This document shows, in pieces, positions 50,739 to 60,366 of a stretch of 64,000 nucleotides of DNA (the stretch's first letter is position 1; every line of letters starts with the position of its first letter). Under the pieces are notes generated by a model. The model saw only the letters and a list, made by a program, of their open reading frames with translations, made no database searches and was not told where the DNA came from. The position numbers were made by a program, and so were the translations under genes. The DNA comes from Rufibacter sediminis (GTDB taxonomy: Bacteria > Bacteroidota > Bacteroidia > Cytophagales > Hymenobacteraceae). The DNA lies in assembly GCF_014269285.1 (NCBI RefSeq), contig NZ_JACOAF010000042.1, positions 145,707-209,706 on the forward strand. Direction: 5' to 3'.

Positions 50739-51026
50739 ATGGCATTAAACATCAAACCAATTGCTGGAACTGCTAACAGAGTTATTGTAGAGCCGGCTCC
50801 CGCAGAAGAGAAAACTGCTTCTGGCCTGTATATCCCAGACACTGCCAAAGAGAAACCTCAGAAAGGTACGGTAGTAGCGATATCAGAGGAAGACGGTGAA
50901 GGCAAGAAGCCTACTGTGAAAACTGGTGACGAGGTTTTATATGGCAAATATGCTGGTACTGAGATCTCCTTAGAAGGATCTGATTACCTGATCATGAAAG
51001 AATCAGACATCCTGGCGGTTCTTTAA
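50739..51026 (+). CDS. groES: Co-chaperonin GroES
   Basis: This 95-aa subunit of the heptameric lid of the GroEL chaperonin starts with [31 protein letters not shown], which holds the mobile loop, and ends with [13 protein letters not shown]. The length is normal. It is the first gene of the groES-groEL operon, 44 nt before groEL, and should be driven by the sigma-54-like promoter upstream. No CIRCE element is visible, suggesting that HrcA is not the regulator. Confidence 0.96.
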   Translation: MALNIKPIAGTANRVIVEPAPAEEKTASGLYIPDTAKEKPQKGTVVAISEEDGEGKKPTVKTGDEVLYGKYAGTEISLEGSDYLIMKESDILAVL

Positions 51027-51070
51027 TCTCTCTTATTAAACTCACAACCATAATCTATTCATAAGAAGCT

Positions 51071-52714
51071 ATGGCATCTAAGAACATTACCTTCGACATC
51101 GAAGCCCGTAACAAGATTAAAAAAGGCGTTGACACTTTGGCCAACGCCGTGAAAGTAACCTTAGGCCCTAAAGGCCGCAACGTGATCATCGACAAAAAAT
51201 TTGGTGCTCCCAGCATCACCAAAGACGGTGTGACTGTTGCGAAAGAAATTGAACTGAAAGACGCCGTTGAGAACATGGGTGCTCAACTGGTGAAGGAAGT
51301 GGCTTCTAAAACCGCTGATATGGCTGGTGATGGTACTACTACTGCCACTGTCTTGGCGCAAGCCATCTACACGGCCGGTTCTAAAAACGTTGCTGCCGGT
51401 GCCAACCCAATGGACCTGAAGCGCGGTATTGACAAAGCCGTTCACAAAGTAGTAGAAAACCTGAAAGCGCAGTCTAAAAAGATTGAGAACTCTTCTGAGA
51501 TCGCCCAGGTAGGTACTATCTCTGCCAACAACGACACCGAGATCGGGCAGATGATCGCCGATGCCATGGACAAAGTTGGTAAAGACGGCGTGATCACCGT
51601 GGAAGAAGCAAAAGGTACTGAAACCGAAGTGAAAACGGTAGAAGGGATGCAGTTTGACCGCGGTTACCTGTCTCCTTACTTCGTGACTAACCCAGAGAAA
51701 ATGGAAGCGGAGTTTGAGAACCCGTTCATCCTGATCTACGACAAGAAAGTTTCTACCATGAAAGAATTGCTTCCAGTATTGGAGCAAGTGGTACAAACTG
51801 GCAAGCCGCTGGTGATCATCTCTGAAGACGTAGACGGCGAAGCCCTTGCTACCCTGGTCGTCAACAAACTGCGTGGTTCCCTGAAAATTGCCGCGGTGAA
51901 AGCCCCAGGTTTCGGTGACCGTCGTAAAGCCATGCTGGAAGACATCGCCATCCTAACCGGTGGTACCGTGATCTCGGAAGAGCGTGGTTACAAACTGGAT
52001 AACGCTACCCTGGAATACTTAGGCCAGGCCGAGCGCGTGATCATTGACAAAGACAACACCACCATCGTGAACGGCCGTGGCACCAAAGATGCCATCACTG
52101 CCCGTGTAAACGAGATCAAAGCACAAGTAGAGAAAACTACTTCTGACTACGACAAAGAAAAACTGCAAGAGCGTCTGGCGAAACTGTCTGGCGGGGTAGC
52201 TATCCTTTACATTGGTGCCTCTACCGAGGTTGAAATGAAAGAGAAGAAAGACCGCGTTGACGATGCCCTGCACGCAACCAGAGCTGCCGTAGAAGAAGGT
52301 ATCGTAGCCGGTGGTGGCGTTGCCCTGATCCGAGCCTTAGATGCCTTGAACGATGTAGATACCCGCAACGAAGACGAGAAAACCGGTGTGCAGATCATCC
52401 GCACGGCGTTAGAGGCTCCGTTGAGAACCATCGTGGCCAACGCCGGTGGCGAAGGATCAGTGATCGTGAACCAGGTACGTGCCGGTCAGGCCGACTTCGG
52501 TTACAACGCCCGTGACGACAAGTTCGAGAACATGTTCGCCGCTGGTATCATTGACCCAACCAAAGTAACCCGTTTGGCCCTGGAGAACGCCGCTTCTGTA
52601 GCAGCCCTGTTGCTGACTACTGAGTGCGTAATCGCTGACGAGCCGGAAGAAGGTGGTGCTGCAGCCGGTGGCGGAATGCCAGGCGGTATGGGCGGCATGG
52701 GTGGCATGATGTAA
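51071..52714 (+). CDS. groL: Chaperonin GroEL
   Basis: This 547-aa ATP-dependent protein-folding chaperonin is full length. It has [32 protein letters not shown], the ATP-site motif [17 protein letters not shown], the apical domain [22 protein letters not shown], and the [14 protein letters not shown] region. The C-terminal tail has [14 protein letters not shown] repeats. It is second in the operon with groES. A strong terminator follows 26 nt after the stop. Confidence 0.98.
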   Translation: MASKNITFDIEARNKIKKGVDTLANAVKVTLGPKGRNVIIDKKFGAPSITKDGVTVAKEIELKDAVENMGAQLVKEVASKTADMAGDGTTTATVLAQAIYTAGSKNVAAGANPMDLKRGIDKAVHKVVENLKAQSKKIENSSEIAQVGTISANNDTEIGQMIADAMDKVGKDGVITVEEAKGTETEVKTVEGMQFDRGYLSPYFVTNPEKMEAEFENPFILIYDKKVSTMKELLPVLEQVVQTGKPLVIISEDVDGEALATLVVNKLRGSLKIAAVKAPGFGDRRKAMLEDIAILTGGTVISEERGYKLDNATLEYLGQAERVIIDKDNTTIVNGRGTKDAITARVNEIKAQVEKTTSDYDKEKLQERLAKLSGGVAILYIGASTEVEMKEKKDRVDDALHATRAAVEEGIVAGGGVALIRALDALNDVDTRNEDEKTGVQIIRTALEAPLRTIVANAGGEGSVIVNQVRAGQADFGYNARDDKFENMFAAGIIDPTKVTRLALENAASVAALLLTTECVIADEPEEGGAAAGGGMPGGMGGMGGMM

Positions 52715-52739
52715 TCTGCCCCAGCTTCTGCTGACAATA

Positions 52740-52772
52740 AAAAGGCCCCGGTGTTTGCCGGGGCCTTTTCTT
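52740..52772. terminator. Terminator of groESL
   Basis: A perfect 12-bp stem, AAAAGGCCCCGG with CCGGGGCCTTTT, with a 6-nt loop. Usable from both sides. Confidence 0.9.
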
Positions 52773-52780
52773 TTACCTCT

Positions 52781-52816
52781 GTTTTAAGGCTGTTTTCGTG
52801 AAAACGGCCCCAAAAC
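52781..52816. repeat. 36-bp palindromic element, copy 25
   Basis: Left arm GTTTTAAGGCTGTTTTC, right arm GTGAAAACGGCCCCAAAAC. It lies just after the groESL terminator and before the convergent lipoprotein gene. Confidence 0.8.
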
Positions 52817-52822
52817 AGCGGG

Positions 52823-53416
52823 CTACTTCAAGACTTTGATCTTGATTTTGATATCATGCGGTGCCGTTTCATCGCCCCCGAAATACGGGTACAACTGGTA
52901 GCCTTTCCCTTCCCCGTTACAGGCCCGGGCGTGCTCTACCGTCTTCTCTCCTACTTTGTAGATGTACTTTGACTCCGTGAGGGTTAACTCACAGGTATAG
53001 TTTTTCTTCAGGTCAATAGCCGTGATGAAGGTAGAAGTGTTCTTGCCGCCGTTGTAAGAATAGGCATGCAGCTCCAGTTTGTTTTTATACCAACGCCAGC
53101 CAAAGCGGGCACTATTGTCATGGTGGAAAGTACCGCAGTCAGACATTCCGTAGAGCTTATTGATATCGGCTTGGTTACTGGGATCTTTGGTGGCGTAAAT
53201 GGCGGTAGAATCAAACTGGACGTCAAACCGAAGGGAATTGGTGCTGAGAACTTTGATGGGGTTGGTGGTCTCGTGTCCTCCGGTATTGATCGCGTAGGTG
53301 ATACCTTCTTCTACCGCGGGTGCTTCTTCGGGTTTCACTAATTCCATCACGTCACAGGAAAACGTAAGGAAAGGAACTGCCAGTAACAGAGGCAGCTTTT
53401 TGAATAAAGGGGTCAT
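52823..53416 (-). CDS. Predicted lipoprotein, function unknown
   Basis: This 197-aa protein has a lipobox Cys21 (VPFLTFSC). The mature part starts with an acidic VMELVKPEEAPAVEEG segment. A beta-rich domain follows (YAINTGGHETTNPIKVLSTNSLRFDVQFDSTAIY). Later come NSARFGWRWYKNKLELHAYSYNGG and a C-terminal strand DIKIKIKVLK. The region with a Trp-rich strand and ELTLTESKYIYKVG is reminiscent of a jelly-roll fold, but no family is recognised. I choose ATG 53416 because it gives a normal lipoprotein signal; the longer frame adds 17 polar residues ahead of it. Confidence 0.75.
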   Translation of the reverse strand: MTPLFKKLPLLLAVPFLTFSCDVMELVKPEEAPAVEEGITYAINTGGHETTNPIKVLSTNSLRFDVQFDSTAIYATKDPSNQADINKLYGMSDCGTFHHDNSARFGWRWYKNKLELHAYSYNGGKNTSTFITAIDLKKNYTCELTLTESKYIYKVGEKTVEHARACNGEGKGYQLYPYFGGDETAPHDIKIKIKVLK

Positions 53417-53533
53417 GGGTTTAGGGTGTGGGATCAAATAATATCCTGCCAACCCCTTGAAAGACAATTAAGTTCTATCCCCGTTTTCTATTTACCAAAA
53501 ATCAATAAAAATTGAACAAACAAAGGGTAGTGC

Positions 53534-54376
53534 CTACAATGCTTCCGGTTCGTAGCACATGTTGTATAAATCTTCCATGGTGCCGTTGAACACGTTCAAA
53601 TCCAGGTTGCCTTGCACTCCTTTCAGCTTGCCTTTTTCGGTATGCTGCCAGAAAGACCAGCTGCTGTTGGCTAACTGGTGACTTTTCTTCGGGTTGTAGT
53701 GCGCAATCCAGAGCGGGTAATCATCAAAATGGCCCGCCAGGTGCTTTTCATAGAAAGCATAATTGGTGTAGATGATGGGTTTGAGATCATACTTTTCCTC
53801 TACCACATCCAGCCAAAGCTGCACCCCCGCCCTAATCTCATCATCTGACTGGTGATTGGTGACTTCCACGTCCAGTACCGGCGGGAGATCGCCGGCCTCC
53901 AGTTTTACCTTCTTCAGGAAACTGCGGGCTTGCTCCTCGGCATCGCGGGCGGGTAGGAAAAAGTGATACGCGCCCCGCAGCACATCATGTTTTTTGGCCT
54001 GCCGCCAGTGCCGCGCGAAATAGCGGTCCTCGTGAGTGATTCCTTCGGTGGCTTTGATGAAAGCAAATTTGATTTTCTGCTTCTTTACCGCTTTCCAGTC
54101 AATTTGCCGCTGGTGATGGGAAATATCCAAGCCGGTGACCTCGTATCCCGCTGGGCTGAAGGTGACCGCGGTGTTGATCTGAGTTGCCTCTTCTATGTTG
54201 TGCCGCAGGAAAGCCAGCCGGCCTCCTTCCTTGAAATACTCAATCCCCAGGCAAAGCAGAAAGAAAGCGCCAATACCCAACGACAGTGGCTTCCACCAGG
54301 TCCCTTGAACCTGCTGTTTCTTGCGGGAAGCTGGTTTCCTTGTGCTTTTACGTGGGGCCGCAGACTCTCTTTTCAT
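53534..54376 (-). CDS. GH25 family lysozyme (muramidase)
   Basis: This 280-aa membrane-anchored enzyme is predicted to cleave the N-acetylmuramic-acid linkage in peptidoglycan. A basic cytosolic N terminus (residues 1-27) and one transmembrane helix (about 29-46) lead to the GH25 barrel. It begins GYEVTGLDISHHQ with Asp84, continues with FAFIKATEG and GAYHFFLPARDAEEQA, and has the catalytic DVE pair Asp169/Glu171 in PPVLDVEVTNHQ. The C-terminal blocks IIYTNYAFYEKHL and LWIAHYN are typical. It probably acts on the periplasmic side of the inner membrane. The start is ATG 54376. Confidence 0.92.
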   Translation of the reverse strand: MKRESAAPRKSTRKPASRKKQQVQGTWWKPLSLGIGAFFLLCLGIEYFKEGGRLAFLRHNIEEATQINTAVTFSPAGYEVTGLDISHHQRQIDWKAVKKQKIKFAFIKATEGITHEDRYFARHWRQAKKHDVLRGAYHFFLPARDAEEQARSFLKKVKLEAGDLPPVLDVEVTNHQSDDEIRAGVQLWLDVVEEKYDLKPIIYTNYAFYEKHLAGHFDDYPLWIAHYNPKKSHQLANSSWSFWQHTEKGKLKGVQGNLDLNVFNGTMEDLYNMCYEPEAL

Positions 54377-54458
54377 ATTCCAACTTTGGCAGCAGGCAAC
54401 TCTGCCTTTTCAACTCTCTACAAATTTACTATTAATTTAAGGAAGATGAAGTCCAACA

Positions 54459-54494
54459 AAAAAGCCTCTGCCACAAAAGTGACAGAGGCTTTCT
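54459..54494. terminator. Hairpin between lysozyme and POT transporter genes
   Basis: AAAGCCTCTGCCAC pairs with GTGACAGAGGCTTT (one mismatch) around AAAA. Orientation fits the minus-strand transporter gene whose stop is at 54511. Confidence 0.7.
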
Positions 54495-54510
54495 TCAAAA
54501 ATGAAGGAGC

Positions 54511-56094
54511 TTATTGAATACCGTGCATTTTCTTTTTCAGGGTTCCGTTCAAGGCCAACATAATCAAGCCTGCTAGTACCGGCAAAGCAGTGAAAATGAG
54601 GAAAAAAGTAGATATAGAATAGGTCTCGGTGATCTTATCAATGTAAGAACCGGTCCATCCTGCCAATGTATTGGCCACGAAATTGGCAACAAACCAGATC
54701 CCAAACATCAGGCCTACTAAGCGCTGGGGAGATAACTTACTTACATAAGACAGCCCAACGGGTGAAATACAAAGCTCTCCCAAGGTGTGGAATAGATACG
54801 CCAGGATAAGCCAAACCATACTTACAGAAGCGGTCTTTGCACCTTGCGGAATAGACAAACCTCCGTAGGCTAATATTCCGAAGCCAATTCCCAGAAGAAA
54901 CAAGCCTAAGGCAAATTTCACGGGTGCTGAAGGATTGTATTTGCTTTCCCAGATTTTAGAAAAGATAGGCGCACAGGAGATGATAAAGAAGGAGTTCAGA
55001 ATCTGGAACCAGGAAGCAGGTACCTCAGTAGCATCAGAGATAAACTCTCTTCTCAGCATCCAGATGATAATTCCCCAGATAATCACGAAGCTCAAACCCA
55101 GGAACAGGTTAGAGAAAGGAATATGCTTGTACGTCTGTCTGAAGAGATTGCCCAGAACCACCGTCAAAATCAACATAGGTACCACCACCAGAATGGCATT
55201 CGCCCATTTGAAGATGATTCCGCTGCTGCCTTCCAACACCCGGTTGGTGTAATCTGCTGCAAAAATAGTCATGGAGCCACCAGCCTGCTCAAACGCCATC
55301 CAGAAGAAGATCACGAAGAAGGCCAGTACAGAGATTACGATTAACCGGTCTCTCACAATGTGAGCCGGTGCTTCTTCTGCTTTCGCAGCGGCGGCACTTC
55401 CAGATTCAAGCTGGTTTTTAGGCGACAACCCAATGTTCCCGAATAATCTTTTGGAGAACATAAACTGTAACATGCCAAACAGCATGAAGATACCGGCTAG
55501 ACCAAAGCCCCAGCTCCAGCCTACTTTCTCCCCTATGTACCCGCAGAGCAAGATTCCCAGAAAGGCACCGGAGTTGATCCCCATATAGAAGATAGTGTAA
55601 GCAGCATCTTTCTTAGCGGGATTCTTCACATACAGCTGCCCTACCATGGAAGAGATATTGGGTTTGAACAACCCGTTTCCTAAGATGATAAGCCCCAGCC
55701 CTATATAGAAAAAAGTAACCGACTCAAGAGCCATGCTGGCATGTCCCAGAGTCATGAGCAATGCCCCGAAGATGATGGCATTACGGAAACCCAGGAATCG
55801 GTCTGCAATGTAGCCACCAATAATAGGTGTCAGATAAACCAAACCAGTATAAATCCCATAAAGCTGGAGGGCTTCTTCCCGTTCCCAGGCCCAGCCGCCA
55901 TTAGCCACAGTTGATGTTAAAAAAAGCACGAAAAGCGCGCGCATTCCATAGTAACTGAAACGCTCCCACATCTCGGTGAAGAAAAGCACAAACAATCCGG
56001 GAGGGTGCGCGCCGTCAGTTCCAAGCGGCTGCTCCCCATACGGAATGTTATGCTTACTGACTTGGTCATTAAGCGGATGAACTCCTTGAGACAT
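54511..56094 (-). CDS. Proton-dependent oligopeptide transporter (POT/PTR2 family)
   Basis: This 527-aa inner-membrane MFS transporter imports di- and tripeptides with protons. The POT signature ExxERxxYY is EMWERFSYYG (Glu41, Glu44, Arg45). GGYIADRFLG and AAYTIFYMGINSGAF (second POT motif region) follow. About 14 membrane helices are expected. The central stretch LGLSPKNQLESGSAAAAKAEEAPAH is a cytosolic linker. I choose ATG 56094 (MSQGVHPLND) because the longer frame adds 22 residues not expected in the family. Confidence 0.93.
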   Translation of the reverse strand: MSQGVHPLNDQVSKHNIPYGEQPLGTDGAHPPGLFVLFFTEMWERFSYYGMRALFVLFLTSTVANGGWAWEREEALQLYGIYTGLVYLTPIIGGYIADRFLGFRNAIIFGALLMTLGHASMALESVTFFYIGLGLIILGNGLFKPNISSMVGQLYVKNPAKKDAAYTIFYMGINSGAFLGILLCGYIGEKVGWSWGFGLAGIFMLFGMLQFMFSKRLFGNIGLSPKNQLESGSAAAAKAEEAPAHIVRDRLIVISVLAFFVIFFWMAFEQAGGSMTIFAADYTNRVLEGSSGIIFKWANAILVVVPMLILTVVLGNLFRQTYKHIPFSNLFLGLSFVIIWGIIIWMLRREFISDATEVPASWFQILNSFFIISCAPIFSKIWESKYNPSAPVKFALGLFLLGIGFGILAYGGLSIPQGAKTASVSMVWLILAYLFHTLGELCISPVGLSYVSKLSPQRLVGLMFGIWFVANFVANTLAGWTGSYIDKITETYSISTFFLIFTALPVLAGLIMLALNGTLKKKMHGIQ

Positions 56095-56248
56095 AAAGTA
56101 AGGTTTAAAGTATGATTTATTTTGTTCGGATGGTACTCCTATAACGGGTAAATATAGCATAATCGCTTAAGAAGGACAAACCCGCCCAGTGTGGCCCGCC
56201 GCTTCGGAAGAAAGTTGGCAAAAAAGATAACATACGTTAGTTTTTTTA

Positions 56249-56256
56249 TAAATTTG
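56249..56256 (+). promoter_or_regulatory. -7 box of the pckA promoter
   Basis: TAAATTTG, 59 nt before the pckA ATG. Confidence 0.4.
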
Positions 56257-56315
56257 AGAATCGAATTTCTAATCAGATCTTCCATTTTGAAATTTTAAAA
56301 ATAAAAGCTTCCTTT

Positions 56316-57929
<1,614 letters not shown>

Positions 57930-57957
57930 GACTTTAATTATTTCCTTCACCTTAATA

Positions 57958-57987
57958 AAGCCTTCCATGGTATGGGAGGCTTTTTTT
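57958..57987 (+). terminator. Intrinsic terminator of pckA
   Basis: AAAGCCTTCC pairs with GGGAGGCTTT (one G-T), loop ATGGTAT, followed by T residues. Confidence 0.8.
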
Positions 57988-58008
57988 ATGCTGGCCACCT
58001 ACATGATC

Positions 58009-58044
58009 ATTTTTGGCGTATTTTTGGAAAAACAGCCCTAAAAC
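58009..58044. repeat. 36-bp palindromic element, copy 26
   Basis: Degenerate left arm ATTTTTGGCGTATTTTTG, good right arm GAAAAACAGCCCTAAAAC, ending 10 nt before the rsmE ATG. Confidence 0.65.
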
Positions 58045-58054
58045 AGAATCCCGC

Positions 58055-58768
58055 ATGCACCTCTTCTTCACCCCAGACCTGCAACCCACCGACACTTCGT
58101 ACACCTTATCAGAAGAGGAGTCCAAACACTGCGCGCGGGTTTTGCGCCTGGACCGGGGAGACACCGTGACTTTGATTGACGGCCGGGGCGGTTGGTTTAA
58201 AGCAGAGATTGCAGAACCAAACCCTAAAAAAACCAGCATCAAGATCTTACATCACCAACCGGACTATAACCAACGCAATTACCGGGTGCACATAGCAGTG
58301 GGCCCCACCAAGAACATGGACCGGATGGAATGGTTTGTGGAGAAAGCCGTGGAGATGGGCATTGACGAGATCACCTTCCTGCAATGCGCCCGCTCAGAAC
58401 GGAAAAACCTCAACCTGGAACGTCTTGAGAAAATCGCCGTCAGTGCCATGAAGCAATCCATGAAGGCATACCTGCCCACCCTGCACCCGTTGACTCGCTA
58501 CGCGGATTTTCTGCAGCAGCCAATAGAAGGAAAGCGATTCATTGCCCACCTGGTAGAAGGCCAGGAACGACATTCGCTGGCTAAAAGCATCTCGGGCAAT
58601 GATACATACACCGTTTTGATTGGACCCGAAGGAGATTTCAGCCCGGAGGAAGTAGCGCAGGCGCTGGCCGCGGGCTTCCAACCCGTGACCCTGGGCCAAA
58701 GCCGCCTGAGGACTGAGACTGCCGCGCTGGCCGCCTGCCATACCATTCACGTCCTTTTAGACGTTTAA
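58055..58768 (+). CDS. rsmE: 16S rRNA (uracil-1498-N3)-methyltransferase
   Basis: This 237-aa SPOUT-class methyltransferase modifies U1498 of 16S rRNA. The N-terminal PUA-like part contains HCARVLRLDRGDTVTLIDGRGGWF. The SPOUT domain has AVGPTKNMDRMEWFVEKAVEMG, CARSERKN, the SAM-binding knot LIGPEGDFSPEEV, and LGQSRLRTETAALAACH. I choose ATG 58055 (MHLFFTPDLQ) as the natural N terminus; the longer frame would be encoded by the repeat element upstream. It is first of a possible three-gene run with the DUF4159 gene and the next secreted protein. Confidence 0.94.
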   Translation: MHLFFTPDLQPTDTSYTLSEEESKHCARVLRLDRGDTVTLIDGRGGWFKAEIAEPNPKKTSIKILHHQPDYNQRNYRVHIAVGPTKNMDRMEWFVEKAVEMGIDEITFLQCARSERKNLNLERLEKIAVSAMKQSMKAYLPTLHPLTRYADFLQQPIEGKRFIAHLVEGQERHSLAKSISGNDTYTVLIGPEGDFSPEEVAQALAAGFQPVTLGQSRLRTETAALAACHTIHVLLDV

Positions 58769-58769
58769 C

Positions 58770-58805
58770 GTTTTACGCCTCTTTTCTGAAAAACCATGCA
58801 TAAAC
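58770..58805. repeat. 36-bp palindromic element, copy 27, covering a start codon
   Basis: GTTTTACGCCTCTTTTCTGA then AAAACCATGCATAAAC. The ATG of the DUF4159 gene (58796) lies in the right arm, and the element begins 2 nt after the rsmE stop. Confidence 0.65.
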
Positions 58806-59464
58806 GGCTTCTTTTACTTTGCGGATTGTTCCTGCTGCTGGGCATCAGCGCGGGATGGGCCCAACGCCCCAGCTTCCGAATTGCCCGTCTGAAATACGGC
58901 GGCGGCGGCGACTGGTACGCGAATAAAACCTCGCTGCCCAACCTCATCGCCTTCTGCAACCGCGAACTGAAGGCCAACATTGCGCCGCAGGAGGAAGCGG
59001 TGGAGCCCGGGAGCCCTGAGCTGCTGGATTTCCCCTTCGTGCACATGACGGGCCACGGCAACGTAATTTTCACTGAGGCCGAGGTGCAGAACCTCCGGAA
59101 ATATCTCACTGGCGGCGGCTTCCTGCACATAGACGACAACTACGGCCTGGATAAATTCGCCCGACGCGAGATGAAGAAAGTCTTCCCGGAGCTGGACTTC
59201 ATTGAGCTGCCGTTCAACCACCCCGTCTACCACCAGAAATTCGATTTCCCGCGCGGACTTCCTAAAATCCACGAGCACGACAACAAACCTCCCCAGGGCT
59301 TCGGGATCATCTACCAGGGGCGTTTGGTGTGCTTCTATTCCTATGAGTGTGACCTGGGCAACGGCTGGGAAGACCAATCGGTGCACAACGACCCGGCAGA
59401 GAAACATCAGGCTGCCTTGCGCATGGGCGCAAATCTGGTCTCGTACGCGTTAACTAATTTTTAA
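58796..59464 (+). CDS. DUF4159 domain secreted protein
   Basis: This 222-aa protein has a Sec signal peptide (residues 1-22, ending GWAQ). A DUF4159 domain follows: SFRIARLKYGGGGDWYANKTSLPNLIAFCNRELK, then FPFVHMTGHGNVIFTEAEVQNLRKYLTGGGFLHIDDNYG, and NHPVYHQKFDFPRGLPKIHEHDNKPPQGFGI. The GATase-like fold of this family often sits with MoxR/DUF58 modules, but none are present here. It is probably periplasmic, with unknown function. The start codon lies inside a palindromic element, so initiation could be affected by RNA structure. Confidence 0.88.
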   Translation: MHKRLLLLCGLFLLLGISAGWAQRPSFRIARLKYGGGGDWYANKTSLPNLIAFCNRELKANIAPQEEAVEPGSPELLDFPFVHMTGHGNVIFTEAEVQNLRKYLTGGGFLHIDDNYGLDKFARREMKKVFPELDFIELPFNHPVYHQKFDFPRGLPKIHEHDNKPPQGFGIIYQGRLVCFYSYECDLGNGWEDQSVHNDPAEKHQAALRMGANLVSYALTNF

Positions 59465-59485
59465 GTAAACCTTCCTCTTCGTCAT

Positions 59486-60094
59486 GTGAAAATTCTGCTG
59501 CCGCTGGTGCTGCTTTTCTGGGTAACTACTGCTTTTGCCCAAAGCGTCACGCCTCCTGTGTTTACCCCATCTGGAAAGAATAGCGCTGCCTTTGTGCCGC
59601 CCAATTGGTTTGTGAAAGACAGCGCCCAGGGTGACCTGAACGGCGACAAAATTCCTGACTTGGCGCTGGTGGTAGAGATGAAAGACACCATACAGGAACT
59701 TCGGCCTGATCATTCCACTAATTTGGGCAGTCCGCGCGTCTTGTTGCTTTTATTGAAAGAGCCCTCCACCGGCCTGTACAAACTGGCGTTTCAGAATGAC
59801 ACCTTTATTCTGCGCTACGGCGAGGGCGGCATGGAACTAGACCCGTATGGCGACCTAAGTATCCGTAACCGGGTGCTTGAAGTGATGTTTCAGTTTGTAA
59901 GAGGCAGCGATAGCTACAAATTCAGGTATCAGCAGAACGAGTTCATGCTGATTGGGGCAACCAGTAGCGGGACCTCCGTCGGGCAATTTGAGAAGTGGGA
60001 TTTCAATTTCTCCACCAAAAAAGCGTTACATGAATGGGGCGATCAGGCAGCTGATAAACTGAAAAACGGAATGGAAGACCTTGCCCCTTTCTAA
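59486..60094 (+). CDS. Secreted protein with FG-GAP-like calcium motif
   Basis: This 202-aa protein has a signal peptide (LLPLVLLFWVTTAFAQ) and a DxNGDxxPD motif (GDLNGDKIPDLALVVEM, about residues 50-66), as in FG-GAP/dockerin-like calcium loops. A beta-rich remainder follows (LLLLLKEPSTGLYKLAFQND, EVMFQFVRGSDSYKFRYQQNEFMLIGATSS). GTG 59486 is the start; an overlapping ATG two bases earlier is out of frame and closed at once. It begins 21 nt after the DUF4159 stop, so it is probably co-transcribed. No named family is recognised. Confidence 0.7.
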   Translation: MKILLPLVLLFWVTTAFAQSVTPPVFTPSGKNSAAFVPPNWFVKDSAQGDLNGDKIPDLALVVEMKDTIQELRPDHSTNLGSPRVLLLLLKEPSTGLYKLAFQNDTFILRYGEGGMELDPYGDLSIRNRVLEVMFQFVRGSDSYKFRYQQNEFMLIGATSSGTSVGQFEKWDFNFSTKKALHEWGDQAADKLKNGMEDLAPF

Positions 60095-60208
60095 ACTTAG
60101 AAGCCTCAAAGAAATGCTGATGCCTAATGAATGGGAAGTGCTGCCCGGGGTTTTCATTTAAAAGGCCAGCAATAGTCCCAATTCATATAGCCGATTTTGC
60201 TATCTCCC

Positions 60209-60243
60209 GTTTTGAACCTCTTTTCTAAAAATAGCCTCAAAAC
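60209..60243. repeat. 35-bp palindromic element, copy 28
   Basis: Left arm GTTTTGAACCTCTTTTC, right arm AAAAATAGCCTCAAAAC, with outer flanks TCCC and GGGA also pairing (60205-60247). Confidence 0.65.
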
Positions 60244-60327
60244 GGGAAACGCAGCAGTAAGGCTCACCTTTCTACAAGTCCACTCCTTTTCCGTAACTAG
60301 AAGCAGATAAGTAAAGCCACTTTTTTG

Positions 60328-60335
60328 TAAATTTG
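60328..60335 (+). promoter_or_regulatory. -7 box of the smc promoter
   Basis: TAAATTTG, 31 nt before the smc ATG. Confidence 0.4.
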
Positions 60336-60366
60336 AAGTTGGGGTCGGGAAATCTGGCCGAAGCGT

